A DNA stretch of 40,600 nucleotides, from positions 1-40,600 of the forward strand of contig CACZBZ010000002.1 in the NCBI GenBank assembly GCA_902779505.1, written 5' to 3'. Source of the stretch: an uncultured Lachnospiraceae bacterium (GTDB lineage Bacteria > Bacillota > Clostridia > Lachnospirales > Lachnospiraceae). The position numbers and the translations under genes are program-made. Below are positions 6,736 through 16,669 of this stretch, one piece after another. The first letter of the stretch is position 1; each line of letters begins with the position of its first letter. A model generated the notes under the pieces. That model was not told the origin of the DNA, searched no databases, and saw only the letters and a program-made list of their open reading frames with translations.

Positions 6736-8100
6736 TTAATTTTGCAAGGTTTTTACAATACTTTCAAATCCCATGCTGTGGGAGGCTTTTACCAATATGG
6801 TGTCATTCTTCTTCAGTATATCTTTCATATTATCTAAGAAAGAATCGAGAGTCTCAAAGTAGTATCTCTCTCCCTTTGCCTCCTCTGTTCCTTCGTAGCT
6901 TGCTTTTGAAAGACCACCTACACATATTATCACATCTATCCCTGCTTTTACAGCATACTCCCCTGTCTCCCTGTGGAGCTTAATCTCATCTTCTCCCAGT
7001 TCAAACATGTCTCCCATGATAGCAACCTTTCTTCCCGTAGACAGACTCAGAAGATCCAATGCTGCCTTCATGGATGTAGGGTTTGCATTATAGCAGTCAT
7101 CGATGATGGTATAATTCTCTGTACTTAATATATTACTTCTTCCCTTGGTTGAGGGAACATTCTCTATTCCTTGCTCTATTTCATCAGGCGTAAGTCCAAG
7201 TGCCTCACCCACCGCCATTGCTGCAAGAGCGTTATTAACCATATGTGCTCCGGGCAAGGGAATGTTACATTCTATAGTTTCACCGCTTACTTTACTTTCT
7301 AGAACGGCCTCAGTACCGAAGAGCCCCTTGTTTTCCTTTTTGGAAACGTGATAATCAAATCTCTCTTCTTTTCCAAAGAACAGAGGAACTTTTCCCTGAA
7401 CTTCCTTAACCTTTATAAGTTTGTCATCATCGCCGTTTAAAATAACGCATGCGTTTTTATTCAAGTTCTCAAAGCATTCCGTCTTTGCTCTGAATACTCC
7501 GTCTCTGTCTCCTAAGAATTCCAGATGACATTGGCCGATATTGGTTATAAGCATTATATCCGGACGTGCTATTGCACTCAGTCTGTTCATCTCTCCAAAA
7601 TGATTAATGCCCATCTCAAGAACAAGAACCTCGTGTTCTTCCCTTGTCTGAAGGATAGTCAGGGGCATTCCAACCTCATTGTTGAAATTACCCTGTGTGA
7701 ACCAGACCTTGTACTTCCTTGATAATACGCTGGCGACAAATTCCTTGGTAGTTGTTTTACCGACGCTTCCGGTTATTCCGATCACGGGAATATCAAGCTG
7801 GCTTCTGTAATATTTTGCTATCTCTTTTAAGGCAACAAAAGAATCCTCCACAAGTATACAGGGGCCCGTTAATTTCTCGGGCAGTTTTTCGCATACTACT
7901 GCCAGGGCACCTTTCTCAAATACCTGATCTATAAATGAATGGCCGTCGACCTTTTCACCCTTTGTTGCAATGAAGACAAAGTCCTTTTCCACAAGTCTGG
8001 AGTCTATTACAACTCCTTTTGCTTCGGCGTCTCCGGCTTCAGGGCCGTGCAAAACACCGTGACATGCTTCACATATTGCTGATAATCCCATGTTTTTCAT
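6736..8100 (-). CDS. murF: UDP-N-acetylmuramoyl-tripeptide--D-alanyl-D-alanine ligase
   Basis: A 454-residue cytoplasmic Mur ligase that adds D-Ala-D-Ala to the UDP-MurNAc-tripeptide. The N-terminal substrate domain shows VIDSRLVEKDFVFIATKG, the ATP-binding loop is GITGSVGKTTTKE at residues 108-120, the central domain has LEMGINHFGEMNRL and NIGQCHLEFLG, and the C-terminal domain has IIDDCYNANPTSMKAAL and the ending VLVKASHSMGFE typical of MurF rather than MurC/D/E. It follows ddl by 30 bp, an order common in bacteria because Ddl makes its dipeptide substrate. Confidence 0.96.
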   Translation of the reverse strand: MKNMGLSAICEACHGVLHGPEAGDAEAKGVVIDSRLVEKDFVFIATKGEKVDGHSFIDQVFEKGALAVVCEKLPEKLTGPCILVEDSFVALKEIAKYYRSQLDIPVIGITGSVGKTTTKEFVASVLSRKYKVWFTQGNFNNEVGMPLTILQTREEHEVLVLEMGINHFGEMNRLSAIARPDIMLITNIGQCHLEFLGDRDGVFRAKTECFENLNKNACVILNGDDDKLIKVKEVQGKVPLFFGKEERFDYHVSKKENKGLFGTEAVLESKVSGETIECNIPLPGAHMVNNALAAMAVGEALGLTPDEIEQGIENVPSTKGRSNILSTENYTIIDDCYNANPTSMKAALDLLSLSTGRKVAIMGDMFELGEDEIKLHRETGEYAVKAGIDVIICVGGLSKASYEGTEEAKGERYYFETLDSFLDNMKDILKKNDTILVKASHSMGFESIVKTLQN

Positions 8101-8130
8101 AGAAAAACCTCTTACTCTTCTTTTTTTCCC

Positions 8131-9159
8131 TTACTCGTCTCTTCCCGCAAGCTTTGTCAGTCTCTCACATAATTCCGGGAAATCTACTCCTACAGCTTTG
8201 GCTTCCTGCGGCAGAAGAGATGTAGCTGTCATACCCGGCAGAGTATTTGCCTCCAAACAGTAGATTTTCTCTTCCTCGTTCATCATAAAATCAAGTCTTG
8301 CATAGTTCTTAAGGCGAAGTGCTTTGAAGCCCATCTCCGCGTATTTCTGCATTTCTTTTGTCTTTTCATCTGAAATTTGAGCAGGACATGTCTCTACGCA
8401 GGATCCGGCCTGATATTTGTTTTTATAGTCGTAGAATCCCTGCTTGGGAGCGATCTCTATGATAGGAAGCGCTTTTCCTTCTATTACTCCTACGGAAAAC
8501 TCTCTTCCTTTTACATATTCTTCAACCACTATTTCATCGTCGTATTTAAAGGAATCTTCCACTCCCGCTTTATATTCGTCTTCGTTATGGGCTATGGTAA
8601 CTCCTACACTTGAGCCTCCGTTGCAGGCCTTTACCACGCAGGGATAACCTATTCTGTTTTCGCTATTCTCTCCCTTTTTCAGATGATAACCTGCCGGTGT
8701 AGGCACACCGTTATAAGCCATCAGTTCCTTAGCTATGGATTTATTCATGCATATAGCCGAACTTACACTGTCTGTTCCGGTGTATTTAATTCCATTCAGG
8801 TCAAAACAGGCCTGAATCTTACCGTTTTCTCCGTTTTCACCATGAAGAGCCATGAATACAACATCTGCATCCTGGCAAAGTTTTATTACATTGGGTCCGA
8901 AGAAATTCTTAGCACCGTCCGGTCTTAAGGCCTTTACCGCCTGCAGATCAGGGTTATTTTCGCTTATTGCACCGATCTTGGCACTCCAGTCGACGTCTTC
9001 TTCCCATATGTTCGCTATGTCTCCTTCATAACCCAAATAAACATCGAGAATAATAGCCTGATGTCCTTTTTCTTTCAGTGCTGCATATACATTTTTACCG
9101 GTAACCAGGGATACATCTCTCTCAGTACTTGTACCACCTGCCAAAACTACAATTTTCAC
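8131..9159 (-). CDS. ddl: D-alanine--D-alanine ligase
   Basis: A 342-residue ATP-grasp enzyme that joins two D-alanines for peptidoglycan. Visible motifs: N-terminal LAGGTSTERDVS, GENGENGKIQACFDLNGIKYTG, the grasp loop CNGGSSVGVTIA, the omega-loop lead VVEEYVKGREFSVGV, and the C-terminal magnesium/ATP block RLDFMMN...CLEANTLPGMT. The start is GTG at 9159, preceded by AAAGGAG. The frame remains open for 16 codons upstream, but those read through the ribosome-binding site and the end of the preceding gene. Only 4 bp separate it from the stop of the upstream GH9-like gene, so translation is probably coupled. Confidence 0.95.
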   Translation of the reverse strand: MKIVVLAGGTSTERDVSLVTGKNVYAALKEKGHQAIILDVYLGYEGDIANIWEEDVDWSAKIGAISENNPDLQAVKALRPDGAKNFFGPNVIKLCQDADVVFMALHGENGENGKIQACFDLNGIKYTGTDSVSSAICMNKSIAKELMAYNGVPTPAGYHLKKGENSENRIGYPCVVKACNGGSSVGVTIAHNEDEYKAGVEDSFKYDDEIVVEEYVKGREFSVGVIEGKALPIIEIAPKQGFYDYKNKYQAGSCVETCPAQISDEKTKEMQKYAEMGFKALRLKNYARLDFMMNEEEKIYCLEANTLPGMTATSLLPQEAKAVGVDFPELCERLTKLAGRDE

Positions 9160-9163
9160 TTTT

Positions 9164-10468
9164 TTACTCCTTTGTAATCGTATTTTCGGATGTCCTGTTG
9201 CTGCCAAGGACGAATATCAGTTTAGAAAGCTGCATTACATCCTCGGAGACAGTTCCTGCTTCCGCAGCTTTTACCTCATTCAAGTGATTGACTTTATCTT
9301 TATTAAGGCCGAAAAGATAATGCAGATAATTGCCCTGTATGCTGGCATATTCATGACTGGAAAGAACATAACTGCAGATTCCCAGTATCATCATGTTATC
9401 CAGGATAGCATTATCATCGAGGCTCTCTATATCCGGCTGGACATAGAAGTGAGCCTTATCTGTCTTAATGGATATATCCGAAGCCTTATCGACATATGCG
9501 GTAAATATGCCTTCACATCTTGCATAATCCGTTCTGTAATCGGTCTTAAGATATGCCATATCTGCTAAAAGAGTCATATTATAGGTTGACAGTTTCTTGG
9601 ATGAAGTACTTAAATCATCGTACTCTGCTATAGCTGTAAGGTATTTTGCATAGCCTGTTATTCTGTAAAGATTGGCGGCCGCATAGTATCTTACATCCGC
9701 CGGAATCGCTTCCTTCTGCATATCGGCATAGATATAGGCGCTGTTGGCAAGTGCCATGACCGAATTGTAATACAAAAGGTCTTCGTCTTTATATACATAA
9801 TAATATTGAGCCAATGTGCCTGCCATCATAGACGCGAACTCGGGACTTACCGCATTGTCACCGACAAAATACTCATCCTTTTTCTCCAGCAGACTGTCCA
9901 CACATTCTCTTACAAATTTATCATCCGTTTTAGAGGTCGGATAGATTTCTTTGGTTAACATAATGTTAGCAATAGAAAACATCATGTCTTCCTTGTTTTT
10001 AAAATTGTAATCCGATATAGTCTTAAGGACTCTGTCGCTCATATCAATATATACGTCGCTGTCAACGGCAAATTCGTCCGAATAACCCACATCATCCTGA
10101 TATATGCGGTATACGCCCTCATCGGTAAGTGTCGAAAAATCTCCTATGTAGATATTGAAATCTTTATCTTTGGTCTCGAGCATGGTCATATTGCTGTCTG
10201 CAACCACTTCTTTGCTCTTCATGTTGACTATCTGGTAATTCTGTCCGAGATTCGAACCATAGATATAAAAGACTTTTTTCGCACTTGGAAGATAACCTTC
10301 CTTGTCTATGATGATATGAGATGTCTGAGGTGTTCGTTCATAGTCGATTACTGTGTCAAGTCCCAGGCTACCCGAGCCCCAATTATAGAGAGACTCTGCC
10401 ATAACAGGTGTCCCGGACACCAGTGACAGAGCTGTTAATGCAGTTATAAATCTAAGAAACTTACGCAT
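9164..10468 (-). CDS. Secreted GH9-like protein without recognisable catalytic residues
   Basis: A 434-residue exported protein. Residues 1-24 form a Sec signal peptide (MRKFLRFITALTALSLVSGT, likely cut after VMA). Residues about 45-140 resemble the Ig-like domain found before GH9 cellulase domains: IIIDKEGYLPSAKKVFYIYG, then YIGDFSTLTDEGVYRIYQDD. The remainder is helical, with paired helices like an alpha/alpha barrel, and NYLHYLFGLN near residue 380 recalls the GH9 motif HYLLGRN. The GH9 motif with its two catalytic aspartates (usually GGWYDAGDYGKY) is not seen, and the domain is short. I infer a non-catalytic, perhaps wall-binding relative. ATG 10468 has AGGTGG upstream. It leads the ddl-murF run. 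Confidence 0.72.
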   Translation of the reverse strand: MRKFLRFITALTALSLVSGTPVMAESLYNWGSGSLGLDTVIDYERTPQTSHIIIDKEGYLPSAKKVFYIYGSNLGQNYQIVNMKSKEVVADSNMTMLETKDKDFNIYIGDFSTLTDEGVYRIYQDDVGYSDEFAVDSDVYIDMSDRVLKTISDYNFKNKEDMMFSIANIMLTKEIYPTSKTDDKFVRECVDSLLEKKDEYFVGDNAVSPEFASMMAGTLAQYYYVYKDEDLLYYNSVMALANSAYIYADMQKEAIPADVRYYAAANLYRITGYAKYLTAIAEYDDLSTSSKKLSTYNMTLLADMAYLKTDYRTDYARCEGIFTAYVDKASDISIKTDKAHFYVQPDIESLDDNAILDNMMILGICSYVLSSHEYASIQGNYLHYLFGLNKDKVNHLNEVKAAEAGTVSEDVMQLSKLIFVLGSNRTSENTITKE

Positions 10469-10495
10469 TTTTCCACCTAACACATTATTTCTTAC

Positions 10496-10524
10496 ATTAT
10501 ACTCGCTTGATGGTTAATTTTCCA
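10496..10524 (-). promoter_or_regulatory. Promoter of the GH9-like/ddl/murF/plsC/pyr gene run
   Basis: Minus strand: TGGAAA (10519-10524), 17 bp, TATAAT (10496-10501), about 28 bases before the ATG at 10468. The -10 is perfect and the -35 matches 4 of 6. Confidence 0.6.
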
Positions 10525-10542
10525 GCCACTTTAGGCCGATAA
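10515..10542 (+). promoter_or_regulatory. Sigma-28 (SigD/FliA)-like promoter of the 10595 gene
   Basis: GCCGATAA at 10535-10542 is an exact match to the sigma-28 -10 consensus. A weaker -35 (TAAT at 10515-10518, 16 bp spacing; consensus TAAA) lies upstream. No good housekeeping promoter was seen on this strand. It overlaps the divergent promoter of the ddl run, so the two may interfere. Confidence 0.55.
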
Positions 10543-10594
10543 TATAGGTATAAGCGGAGCCATTTGCTTAACATATCAGAAAGGAGATAGTTAT

Positions 10595-11704
10595 TTGAAA
10601 ATCAATTCCTATGAAATAGGAATGGATTCCGCCAGAACTTCTAGTTCTTATTCTACAAGGAAGTTTTCTATGGGCATTTCAGCTCAAAAAAAAGAAGGAT
10701 TTCTGTCTATGGCCGATTCCTTCAACAATTCTTTGAATCAATCACTTGACACGGAGGATTCGGCTCTTGATGCCGCTTTCGAGGCTGACAGTGATTCCGG
10801 TTCCTCTGTTTTGGATACTTTTAAAAGTATGCAGACAGACTTCTATGATCGCATTAGCGCACGTAACAATTCAGCCACACGAACTGTTTCAAGCATCTCG
10901 GAATTCAGGGATTATTATATTCGTTATCTCTGGCAGGTACTTTTCGGTGACAAGCACAAATATGAACCCGATAATTATCTAAACTATAATTCTGCGTGCG
11001 ATACTGCTTCATCCGATAGTTTTTCATTTTCAACAATTAAGATATCTCTCAGCGAGGAATTCTACTATTCCGAAAGCGAGACTACATCATTTTCTTCCGT
11101 CGGAAACGTCTGTACCGAAGACGGTAGGGAGATTTCTTTCAGTCTGGACGTTGAGATGAGTCGTTCTTTCAGCGCCTACTATAAAAGAGAGGGTATTCCC
11201 GTAACAAATATGATTGATCCTCTTGTGATTAATTTTACGGGGGATATATCTACTCTTTCGGACAGCAAATTCTATTTTGATCTCGACAGCGACGGCAAAA
11301 AAGAGCTAATCTCTGCTCCTTCGGAGGGCAGCGGTTTTCTTGCCCTTGATAAAAACAACGACGGCACCATAAATGACGGTTCGGAGCTCTTCGGTACATC
11401 AAGCGGTGACGGATTCGGGGAGCTTGCAAAACTGGATTCCGACGGAAACGGCTGGATCGACGAAAACGATTCTGTCTGGAAAGACCTGAAGATCTGGGTA
11501 ACTGACAAGGATGGCAAGTCCGAGCTCAGCAGTCTTAAAGACAAAAATGTTGGCGCTATCTTCTTAGGCAACAGCGATACCGACTTCTCTTTGAGGTCCG
11601 GTATTGATGGCAGTCTAAATGGTGCCATAAGAAAAACAGGCATTTTTCTGTATGAGGACGGCTCAGGTGTTGGTATGATCAATCACCTGGATATAGCCAA
11701 CTGA
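10595..11704 (+). CDS. Asp-rich calcium-binding-like protein (EF-hand-type loops)
   Basis: A 369-residue protein. The first 100 residues are Ser-rich and probably disordered (MKINSYEIGMDSARTSSSYS), with no Sec signal peptide or membrane segment. Residues about 205-369 resemble the C-terminal domain of haemolysin-type and other calcium-binding proteins: FYFDLDSDGKKEL (227), LDKNNDGTINDGSELFG (251), LDSDGNGWIDENDS (280) and VTDKDGKSEL (302), each a DxDxDG-type loop that should bind Ca2+. The start is TTG at 10595 after AAAGGAGATAG. The gene stands alone, with a sigma-28-like promoter before it and a strong terminator after it. A surface or flagellum-associated role is inferred from the promoter and lack of a signal peptide; the export route is unknown. 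Confidence 0.8.
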   Translation: MKINSYEIGMDSARTSSSYSTRKFSMGISAQKKEGFLSMADSFNNSLNQSLDTEDSALDAAFEADSDSGSSVLDTFKSMQTDFYDRISARNNSATRTVSSISEFRDYYIRYLWQVLFGDKHKYEPDNYLNYNSACDTASSDSFSFSTIKISLSEEFYYSESETTSFSSVGNVCTEDGREISFSLDVEMSRSFSAYYKREGIPVTNMIDPLVINFTGDISTLSDSKFYFDLDSDGKKELISAPSEGSGFLALDKNNDGTINDGSELFGTSSGDGFGELAKLDSDGNGWIDENDSVWKDLKIWVTDKDGKSELSSLKDKNVGAIFLGNSDTDFSLRSGIDGSLNGAIRKTGIFLYEDGSGVGMINHLDIAN

Positions 11705-11764
11705 TACATTTCGCTTTTCAGACATATGTCTGTTCCGATATTCTTAATTAAAGGCTCAGCTTAT

Positions 11765-11803
11765 AAAAGCCCCGACGACCACACAGGTCTCGGGGCTTTT
11801 TAC
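11765..11803. terminator. Bidirectional terminator between the 10595 gene and the hydratase gene
   Basis: AAAAGCCCCGA pairs with TCGGGGCTTTT around a loop rich in ACC/GGT. A- and T-runs flank both sides, so it serves both converging genes. Confidence 0.88.
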
Positions 11804-14094
11804 TATTTTACTCTGTTGTAATTAATAAGGCAGCCGTCAAGAATAATCTTGCGTTCTTCATCGGTAAGATCACCAAGTCTCAATTCAAATTCCCTGAGTC
11901 CCTCGTCGCCTACTTTATATGCCTTAATTACCGAAAGCTTCTCGCTTACAGCCTTCTTAATCTCCGGAACGAAGATATAATCAAGGTTTTTGAAAGGAAG
12001 CTCTCCTTCGGGAATGATAAATGGAAGCATTCCCCAGTTGATTAGGTTACTTCTGTATCTCTTTGTGGCATATTCATTGGCTATATTCGCCCATCCGCCA
12101 AGCACCTTCTGGCATGAAGCCGCCTGTTCTCTTGCGGAACCGTCTCCGGGCTTAACAGCAAAAATGGTGGAACCTACGCCAATGTTGCCATTATCAACGG
12201 CACTGAATTCTTTTCTGATCTTCTCCAAAACAGGTCCCAGCTCTGCAAGAGCCGCCACGGGATCTTTGCCCTCCATAAGGGCTTTTTCAGCTGCCTGAAC
12301 CTCTTTTGCACGACCTACGTATTCCGGATCCTTACGGGATAAAGTGAACTCCGCAAGTCCAAGAGGATTCGATCTGAAGGATGATGTCTCTCCCGAAGGA
12401 ATAAGTTCATCCGTTGTGGTAACAGGATCGTGAATCTCGCTTACAACCTTTAAGATAAGGTTATCCGGAAGTTCCGTCATCTTGGGCCAATCCTTGATAT
12501 TGGGACCGAATTTAATCTCAACACTTGGATCTGCCACTCCATGAGAGTCGTATACTCTGTTCTTATAAATATTTGAATCAAAGTAATATTTATACTTAGA
12601 AAAATCTCCGTCAAATTCAGTTGCGGGAGTAAGGAATCCCTTATTAGCTGCGGTTGCCGCGATGGATCTTGCATCCATAAGAGCAACTGAAGCCACCTGA
12701 CCGTTCTGAATCTTCGAACCTTCTCTGTTAGGGAAGTTACGTGTGCTGTGACGGATTGAGAATGCGTTATTGGCAGGTGTATCACCCGCACCGAAACAGG
12801 GACCGCAGAATGCCGTCTTAAGTATTGCTCCTGTCTCAAGAAGAGTTGCCGCACAACCGTTCTTAAGAAGTTCCATATATATAGGTGTTGATGCAGGATA
12901 TACACTGAGTGTGAACTCATCTGCACCGATGTATTTGTTCTTAAGTATATCTGCAGCTGCACAGATATTTTCAAATCCACCGCCCGCACATCCGGCAATT
13001 ACACCCTGATCCACATAGAATCTTCCGTTACGGACTTTGTCCTGAAGTGAATATTCCACATCGTTACCGAAACTTACTTTAGCTCTTTCTTCGGTCTCAT
13101 GAAGAACATCCTTAAGGTTCTCGTTAACAAAATCTATTGTATAGGCATTGCTGGGATGGAAAGGCATCGCAATCATTGGTCTTACAGCTGAAAGATCGAT
13201 ATTAATCATTCCATCATAATATGCCACATCACCGGGATTAAGTTCTTTATAATCCTCACTTCTTCCATGAATATCATAGAAATCCTTTATCACATCGTCT
13301 GTCTGCCAGATACTTGAAAGACAGGTTGTCTCGGTAGTCATTACATCAACACCGATTCGGAAATCCGCACTGAGATTCTTAACACCGGGGCCCACGAATT
13401 CAAGGACCTTGTTTTTAACGTATCCGTTGGCAAAAACAGCTCCTATAAGTGCTATTGCCACGTCCTGAGGACCTACACCCTTAACCGGCTCTCCCGAAAG
13501 GTATACGCCGATTACTCCCGGTCTGTCTATATCATAGGTCTGACTGAGCAGCTGTTTAACAAGCTCGGGACCGCCTTCACCCATTGCCATTGTTCCCAGA
13601 GCTCCGTAACGGGTATGAGAATCCGAACCCAGTATCATTCTTCCGCCGCCTGCAAGCATCTCTCTTGCAAACTGATGAATTACAGCCTGATGAGGGGGAA
13701 CATATACTCCGCCGTATTTCTTTGCACAGCTGAGACCAAACATGTGATCATCTTCATTAATGGTTCCGCCTACGGCACAAAGAGAGTTGTGGCAGTTGGT
13801 AAGAACATAGGGAATCGGAAATTTCTCCAGTCCGGATGCTCTTGCGGTCTGTATAATACCCACAAAAGTAATATCATGGCTGGTAAGCTTGTCGAATTTG
13901 ATCTTAAGCTTATCCATATTGCCGGAAGTATTGTGGGCTTCCAGAATTCCATATGCGATGGTATTCTTTAATGCCTCTTCCTTACTGATAGTTATTCCTG
14001 TTTTTGATGCTACGGCACTTAATGCTTCTGCACTGTCTTCGACTATCTCAGATCCTTTAAGAAGATAAGCGCCGGCCTTTGATAATGAGATCAT
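11803..14094 (-). CDS. Aconitase-family hydratase (YbhJ-like)
   Basis: A 763-residue protein of the aconitase superfamily, close in length and order of motifs to the uncharacterised E. coli YbhJ type rather than to AcnA/AcnB or LeuC. The substrate/cluster block [20 protein letters not shown] is near residue 155. The three cysteines that should hold a [4Fe-4S] cluster are C369 in [10 protein letters not shown] and C430/C433 in [12 protein letters not shown]. The C-terminal swivel domain includes [16 protein letters not shown] and later [14 protein letters not shown]. The substrate is unknown; a hydratase or dehydratase acting on a di- or tricarboxylic acid is the family expectation. It is the last gene after ileS and glgP, 46 bp downstream of glgP. 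Confidence 0.85.
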   Translation of the reverse strand: MISLSKAGAYLLKGSEIVEDSAEALSAVASKTGITISKEEALKNTIAYGILEAHNTSGNMDKLKIKFDKLTSHDITFVGIIQTARASGLEKFPIPYVLTNCHNSLCAVGGTINEDDHMFGLSCAKKYGGVYVPPHQAVIHQFAREMLAGGGRMILGSDSHTRYGALGTMAMGEGGPELVKQLLSQTYDIDRPGVIGVYLSGEPVKGVGPQDVAIALIGAVFANGYVKNKVLEFVGPGVKNLSADFRIGVDVMTTETTCLSSIWQTDDVIKDFYDIHGRSEDYKELNPGDVAYYDGMINIDLSAVRPMIAMPFHPSNAYTIDFVNENLKDVLHETEERAKVSFGNDVEYSLQDKVRNGRFYVDQGVIAGCAGGGFENICAAADILKNKYIGADEFTLSVYPASTPIYMELLKNGCAATLLETGAILKTAFCGPCFGAGDTPANNAFSIRHSTRNFPNREGSKIQNGQVASVALMDARSIAATAANKGFLTPATEFDGDFSKYKYYFDSNIYKNRVYDSHGVADPSVEIKFGPNIKDWPKMTELPDNLILKVVSEIHDPVTTTDELIPSGETSSFRSNPLGLAEFTLSRKDPEYVGRAKEVQAAEKALMEGKDPVAALAELGPVLEKIRKEFSAVDNGNIGVGSTIFAVKPGDGSAREQAASCQKVLGGWANIANEYATKRYRSNLINWGMLPFIIPEGELPFKNLDYIFVPEIKKAVSEKLSVIKAYKVGDEGLREFELRLGDLTDEERKIILDGCLINYNRVK

Positions 14095-14140
14095 AGGACT
14101 CCTTTTTTGCTTATTTATTATATTTTGATTTAATAATTCA

Positions 14141-16630
14141 CTACTTTTTAGACACTGTTATCTTGTCCAGATGCCATATTTCATCAACATATTCCTGTAT
14201 GGTTCTGTCAGATGTAAACTTACCGGAAGAAGCCACATTGAGAATAGCGGCCTTAGCCCATCTCTCGCTGTCTCTGTAGAAATCTTCAATCTTCTTCTGA
14301 GCTTCAGCATAAGATCTGAAGTCTTTCAGGATAAAATATCTGTCAGCTACATCTGTTGAGATGGTGTTAAGGAGCGAATTATAAAGAGGACGGAATCTTT
14401 CCGGATCCTCAGGCGCATAAAATCCGTTAACCAACTGCATAAGAACTTTCCTGATATCTTCATCATTGTTGAAGATATCCATAGGATTGTATCCGCCGTT
14501 GTTCTCATAGTTAATTACCTCGTCGGATGAAAGTCCGAAGATTACCGCATTCTCATCTCCTACTTCTTCAACTATCTCAACATTGGCTCCGTCCATTGTT
14601 CCGAGGGTGATGGCTCCGTTAAGCATGAATTTCATGTTGCCGGTTCCGCTGGCTTCTTTACTTGCCGTAGATATCTGCTCGGATACATCTGAAGCCGCAA
14701 AGATTATTTCAGCATTGGATACTCTGTAGTTCTCGATAAATACTACCTTAATCTTGCCGTTTATGCTCTTATCATTATTAATAACATCCGCTACCGAATT
14801 AATAAGCTTGATTGTAAGCTTGGCTGTCTTGTATCCTGCCGCTGCTTTTGCACCAAAGATGAATGTTCTTGGATACATATCAATTTCGGGATGTTCCTTA
14901 ATCTGATTGTAGAGATACATAACGTGCAGAATGTTGAGAAGCTGTCTCTTGTATTCATGCAGTCTCTTTACCTGAACATCAAAAATGGAATTGGGATCAA
15001 CCTCTATTCCGTTGTGTTCCTTGATATATCTCGCAAGTCTCACCTTGTTCTGGTACTTGATTGCCATGAACTGTTCTCTTGCCTTCTTATCGTTGGCATA
15101 AGACTTAATCTTTGATATCTTTGCAAGATCCGTTATCCAGCCGTCGCCGATTCTTTCAGATATCCAGTCTGCAAGAAGGGGATTGGCATGAAGAAGGAAT
15201 CTTCTCTGTGTGATACCGTTGGTCTTGTTGTTGAACTTCTTGGGGAACATCTCATAGAAGTCCCTGAGCTCCTGCTTTTTAAGTATCTCTGTATGAAGTC
15301 TTGCAACACCGTTTACCGAATAGCCGGCTACAATGGCAAGGTGAGCCATCTTAACCTGACCGTCATATATAATGGCCATCTTGCGGATCTTTTCGTCCGT
15401 AAGTCCGGTCTCTCTCGGATATTTTTCCTCTATTGCAAGTATAAATCGTCTGTTGATCTCCTCAACTATCTGATATACACGGGGAAGAAGTCTTGAGAAC
15501 AGCTCAATGGGCCATTTTTCAAGGGCTTCAGACATAATTGTATGGTTGGTATAAGCACATGTCTTTGTAGTAACCTTCCACGCATCATCCCATGAAAGTC
15601 CGTGCTCATCCATAAGTATTCTCATGAGCTCGGCGATCGCTACTGTGGGATGTGTATCATTAAGCTGGAATGTTACCTTCTCATAGAACTTTTTAATATC
15701 CTTGTGAGTACGCATGTACTTGGCAACAGCTTCCTGAACAGATGCCGATATGAAAAAGTACTGCTGCTTAAGTCTCAGTTCCTTACCTGCATAATGATTG
15801 TCATTGGGATAAAGAACTTCAACTATGTTACGGGCAAGGTTCTCCTGCTCTACCGCCTTCTGATAATCTCCCTTATCGAAAGAATCAAGCTGGAAGCACT
15901 CTACGGGAGCTGCATCCCAGATTCTTAAGGTATTAACCACGCCATTGCCGTAGCCTACTATGGGAATATCATAAGGAACAGCCTTTACCGATGTATATCC
16001 TTCCTGTTTGAAGACATTTTTGCCCTTTTCATCCTGATATACATTGATATATCCGCCGAATTTGATCTCTTTTGTGTATTCCGGACGTCTGAGTTCGAAA
16101 GGATTGCCGTATTCAAGCCAGTTGTCGGGTACTTCTATCTGATATCCGTCCTTAATCTTCTGCTTGAACATTCCGTAACGATAACGGATACCGCATCCGT
16201 ACGCACCATAACCCAACGTAGCCAGTGAATCAAGGAAGCAGGCAGCAAGTCGTCCGAGACCACCGTTTCCAAGAGCTGCATCCGGCTCCTCGTCCTCAAT
16301 CACATTGATGTCGATTCCCATCTCATCCAGACATTCAGCTACTTCTTTATAAGCCTTAAGATTAATAAGGTTATTGCCCAATGCTCTTCCCATAAGGAAC
16401 TCCATGGACATATAGTAAACCATCTTGGGGTCTTCCTTTTCGAATTCCTTCTGCGTAGCCATCCAGTTATCGACTATTATATCCTTTACCGCATAGCCCA
16501 CAGCCTGGAATTTCTCCTGATCCGTTGCCTCATCAAGACTTTTTCTGTAAAGCGTTTTGATGTTGTAATTTACACTGTTCTTGAATGCTTCTTTGTCAAA
16601 AGACAAAGCTGCTGCCTTTTTACCAGCCAT
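14141..16630 (-). CDS. glgP: Glycogen/maltodextrin phosphorylase
   Basis: An 829-residue GT35 enzyme that releases glucose-1-phosphate from alpha-1,4-glucans with pyridoxal phosphate. Family blocks are clear: [17 protein letters not shown] near residue 70, [77 protein letters not shown], and [15 protein letters not shown] with the PLP-binding Lys near residue 667. ATG 16630 is chosen because GAGAGGGGCG precedes it and the family N-terminus follows; an ATG 24 bases upstream is in frame but reads through that site. It lies 39 bp after ileS. Together with glgC and glgD at 29925-32314 it supports active glycogen storage and use. Confidence 0.95.
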   Translation of the reverse strand: MAGKKAAALSFDKEAFKNSVNYNIKTLYRKSLDEATDQEKFQAVGYAVKDIIVDNWMATQKEFEKEDPKMVYYMSMEFLMGRALGNNLINLKAYKEVAECLDEMGIDINVIEDEEPDAALGNGGLGRLAACFLDSLATLGYGAYGCGIRYRYGMFKQKIKDGYQIEVPDNWLEYGNPFELRRPEYTKEIKFGGYINVYQDEKGKNVFKQEGYTSVKAVPYDIPIVGYGNGVVNTLRIWDAAPVECFQLDSFDKGDYQKAVEQENLARNIVEVLYPNDNHYAGKELRLKQQYFFISASVQEAVAKYMRTHKDIKKFYEKVTFQLNDTHPTVAIAELMRILMDEHGLSWDDAWKVTTKTCAYTNHTIMSEALEKWPIELFSRLLPRVYQIVEEINRRFILAIEEKYPRETGLTDEKIRKMAIIYDGQVKMAHLAIVAGYSVNGVARLHTEILKKQELRDFYEMFPKKFNNKTNGITQRRFLLHANPLLADWISERIGDGWITDLAKISKIKSYANDKKAREQFMAIKYQNKVRLARYIKEHNGIEVDPNSIFDVQVKRLHEYKRQLLNILHVMYLYNQIKEHPEIDMYPRTFIFGAKAAAGYKTAKLTIKLINSVADVINNDKSINGKIKVVFIENYRVSNAEIIFAASDVSEQISTASKEASGTGNMKFMLNGAITLGTMDGANVEIVEEVGDENAVIFGLSSDEVINYENNGGYNPMDIFNNDEDIRKVLMQLVNGFYAPEDPERFRPLYNSLLNTISTDVADRYFILKDFRSYAEAQKKIEDFYRDSERWAKAAILNVASSGKFTSDRTIQEYVDEIWHLDKITVSKK

Positions 16631-16669
16631 AATTTCGCGCCCCTCTCTGCACAATAATTAATTCGTGAT

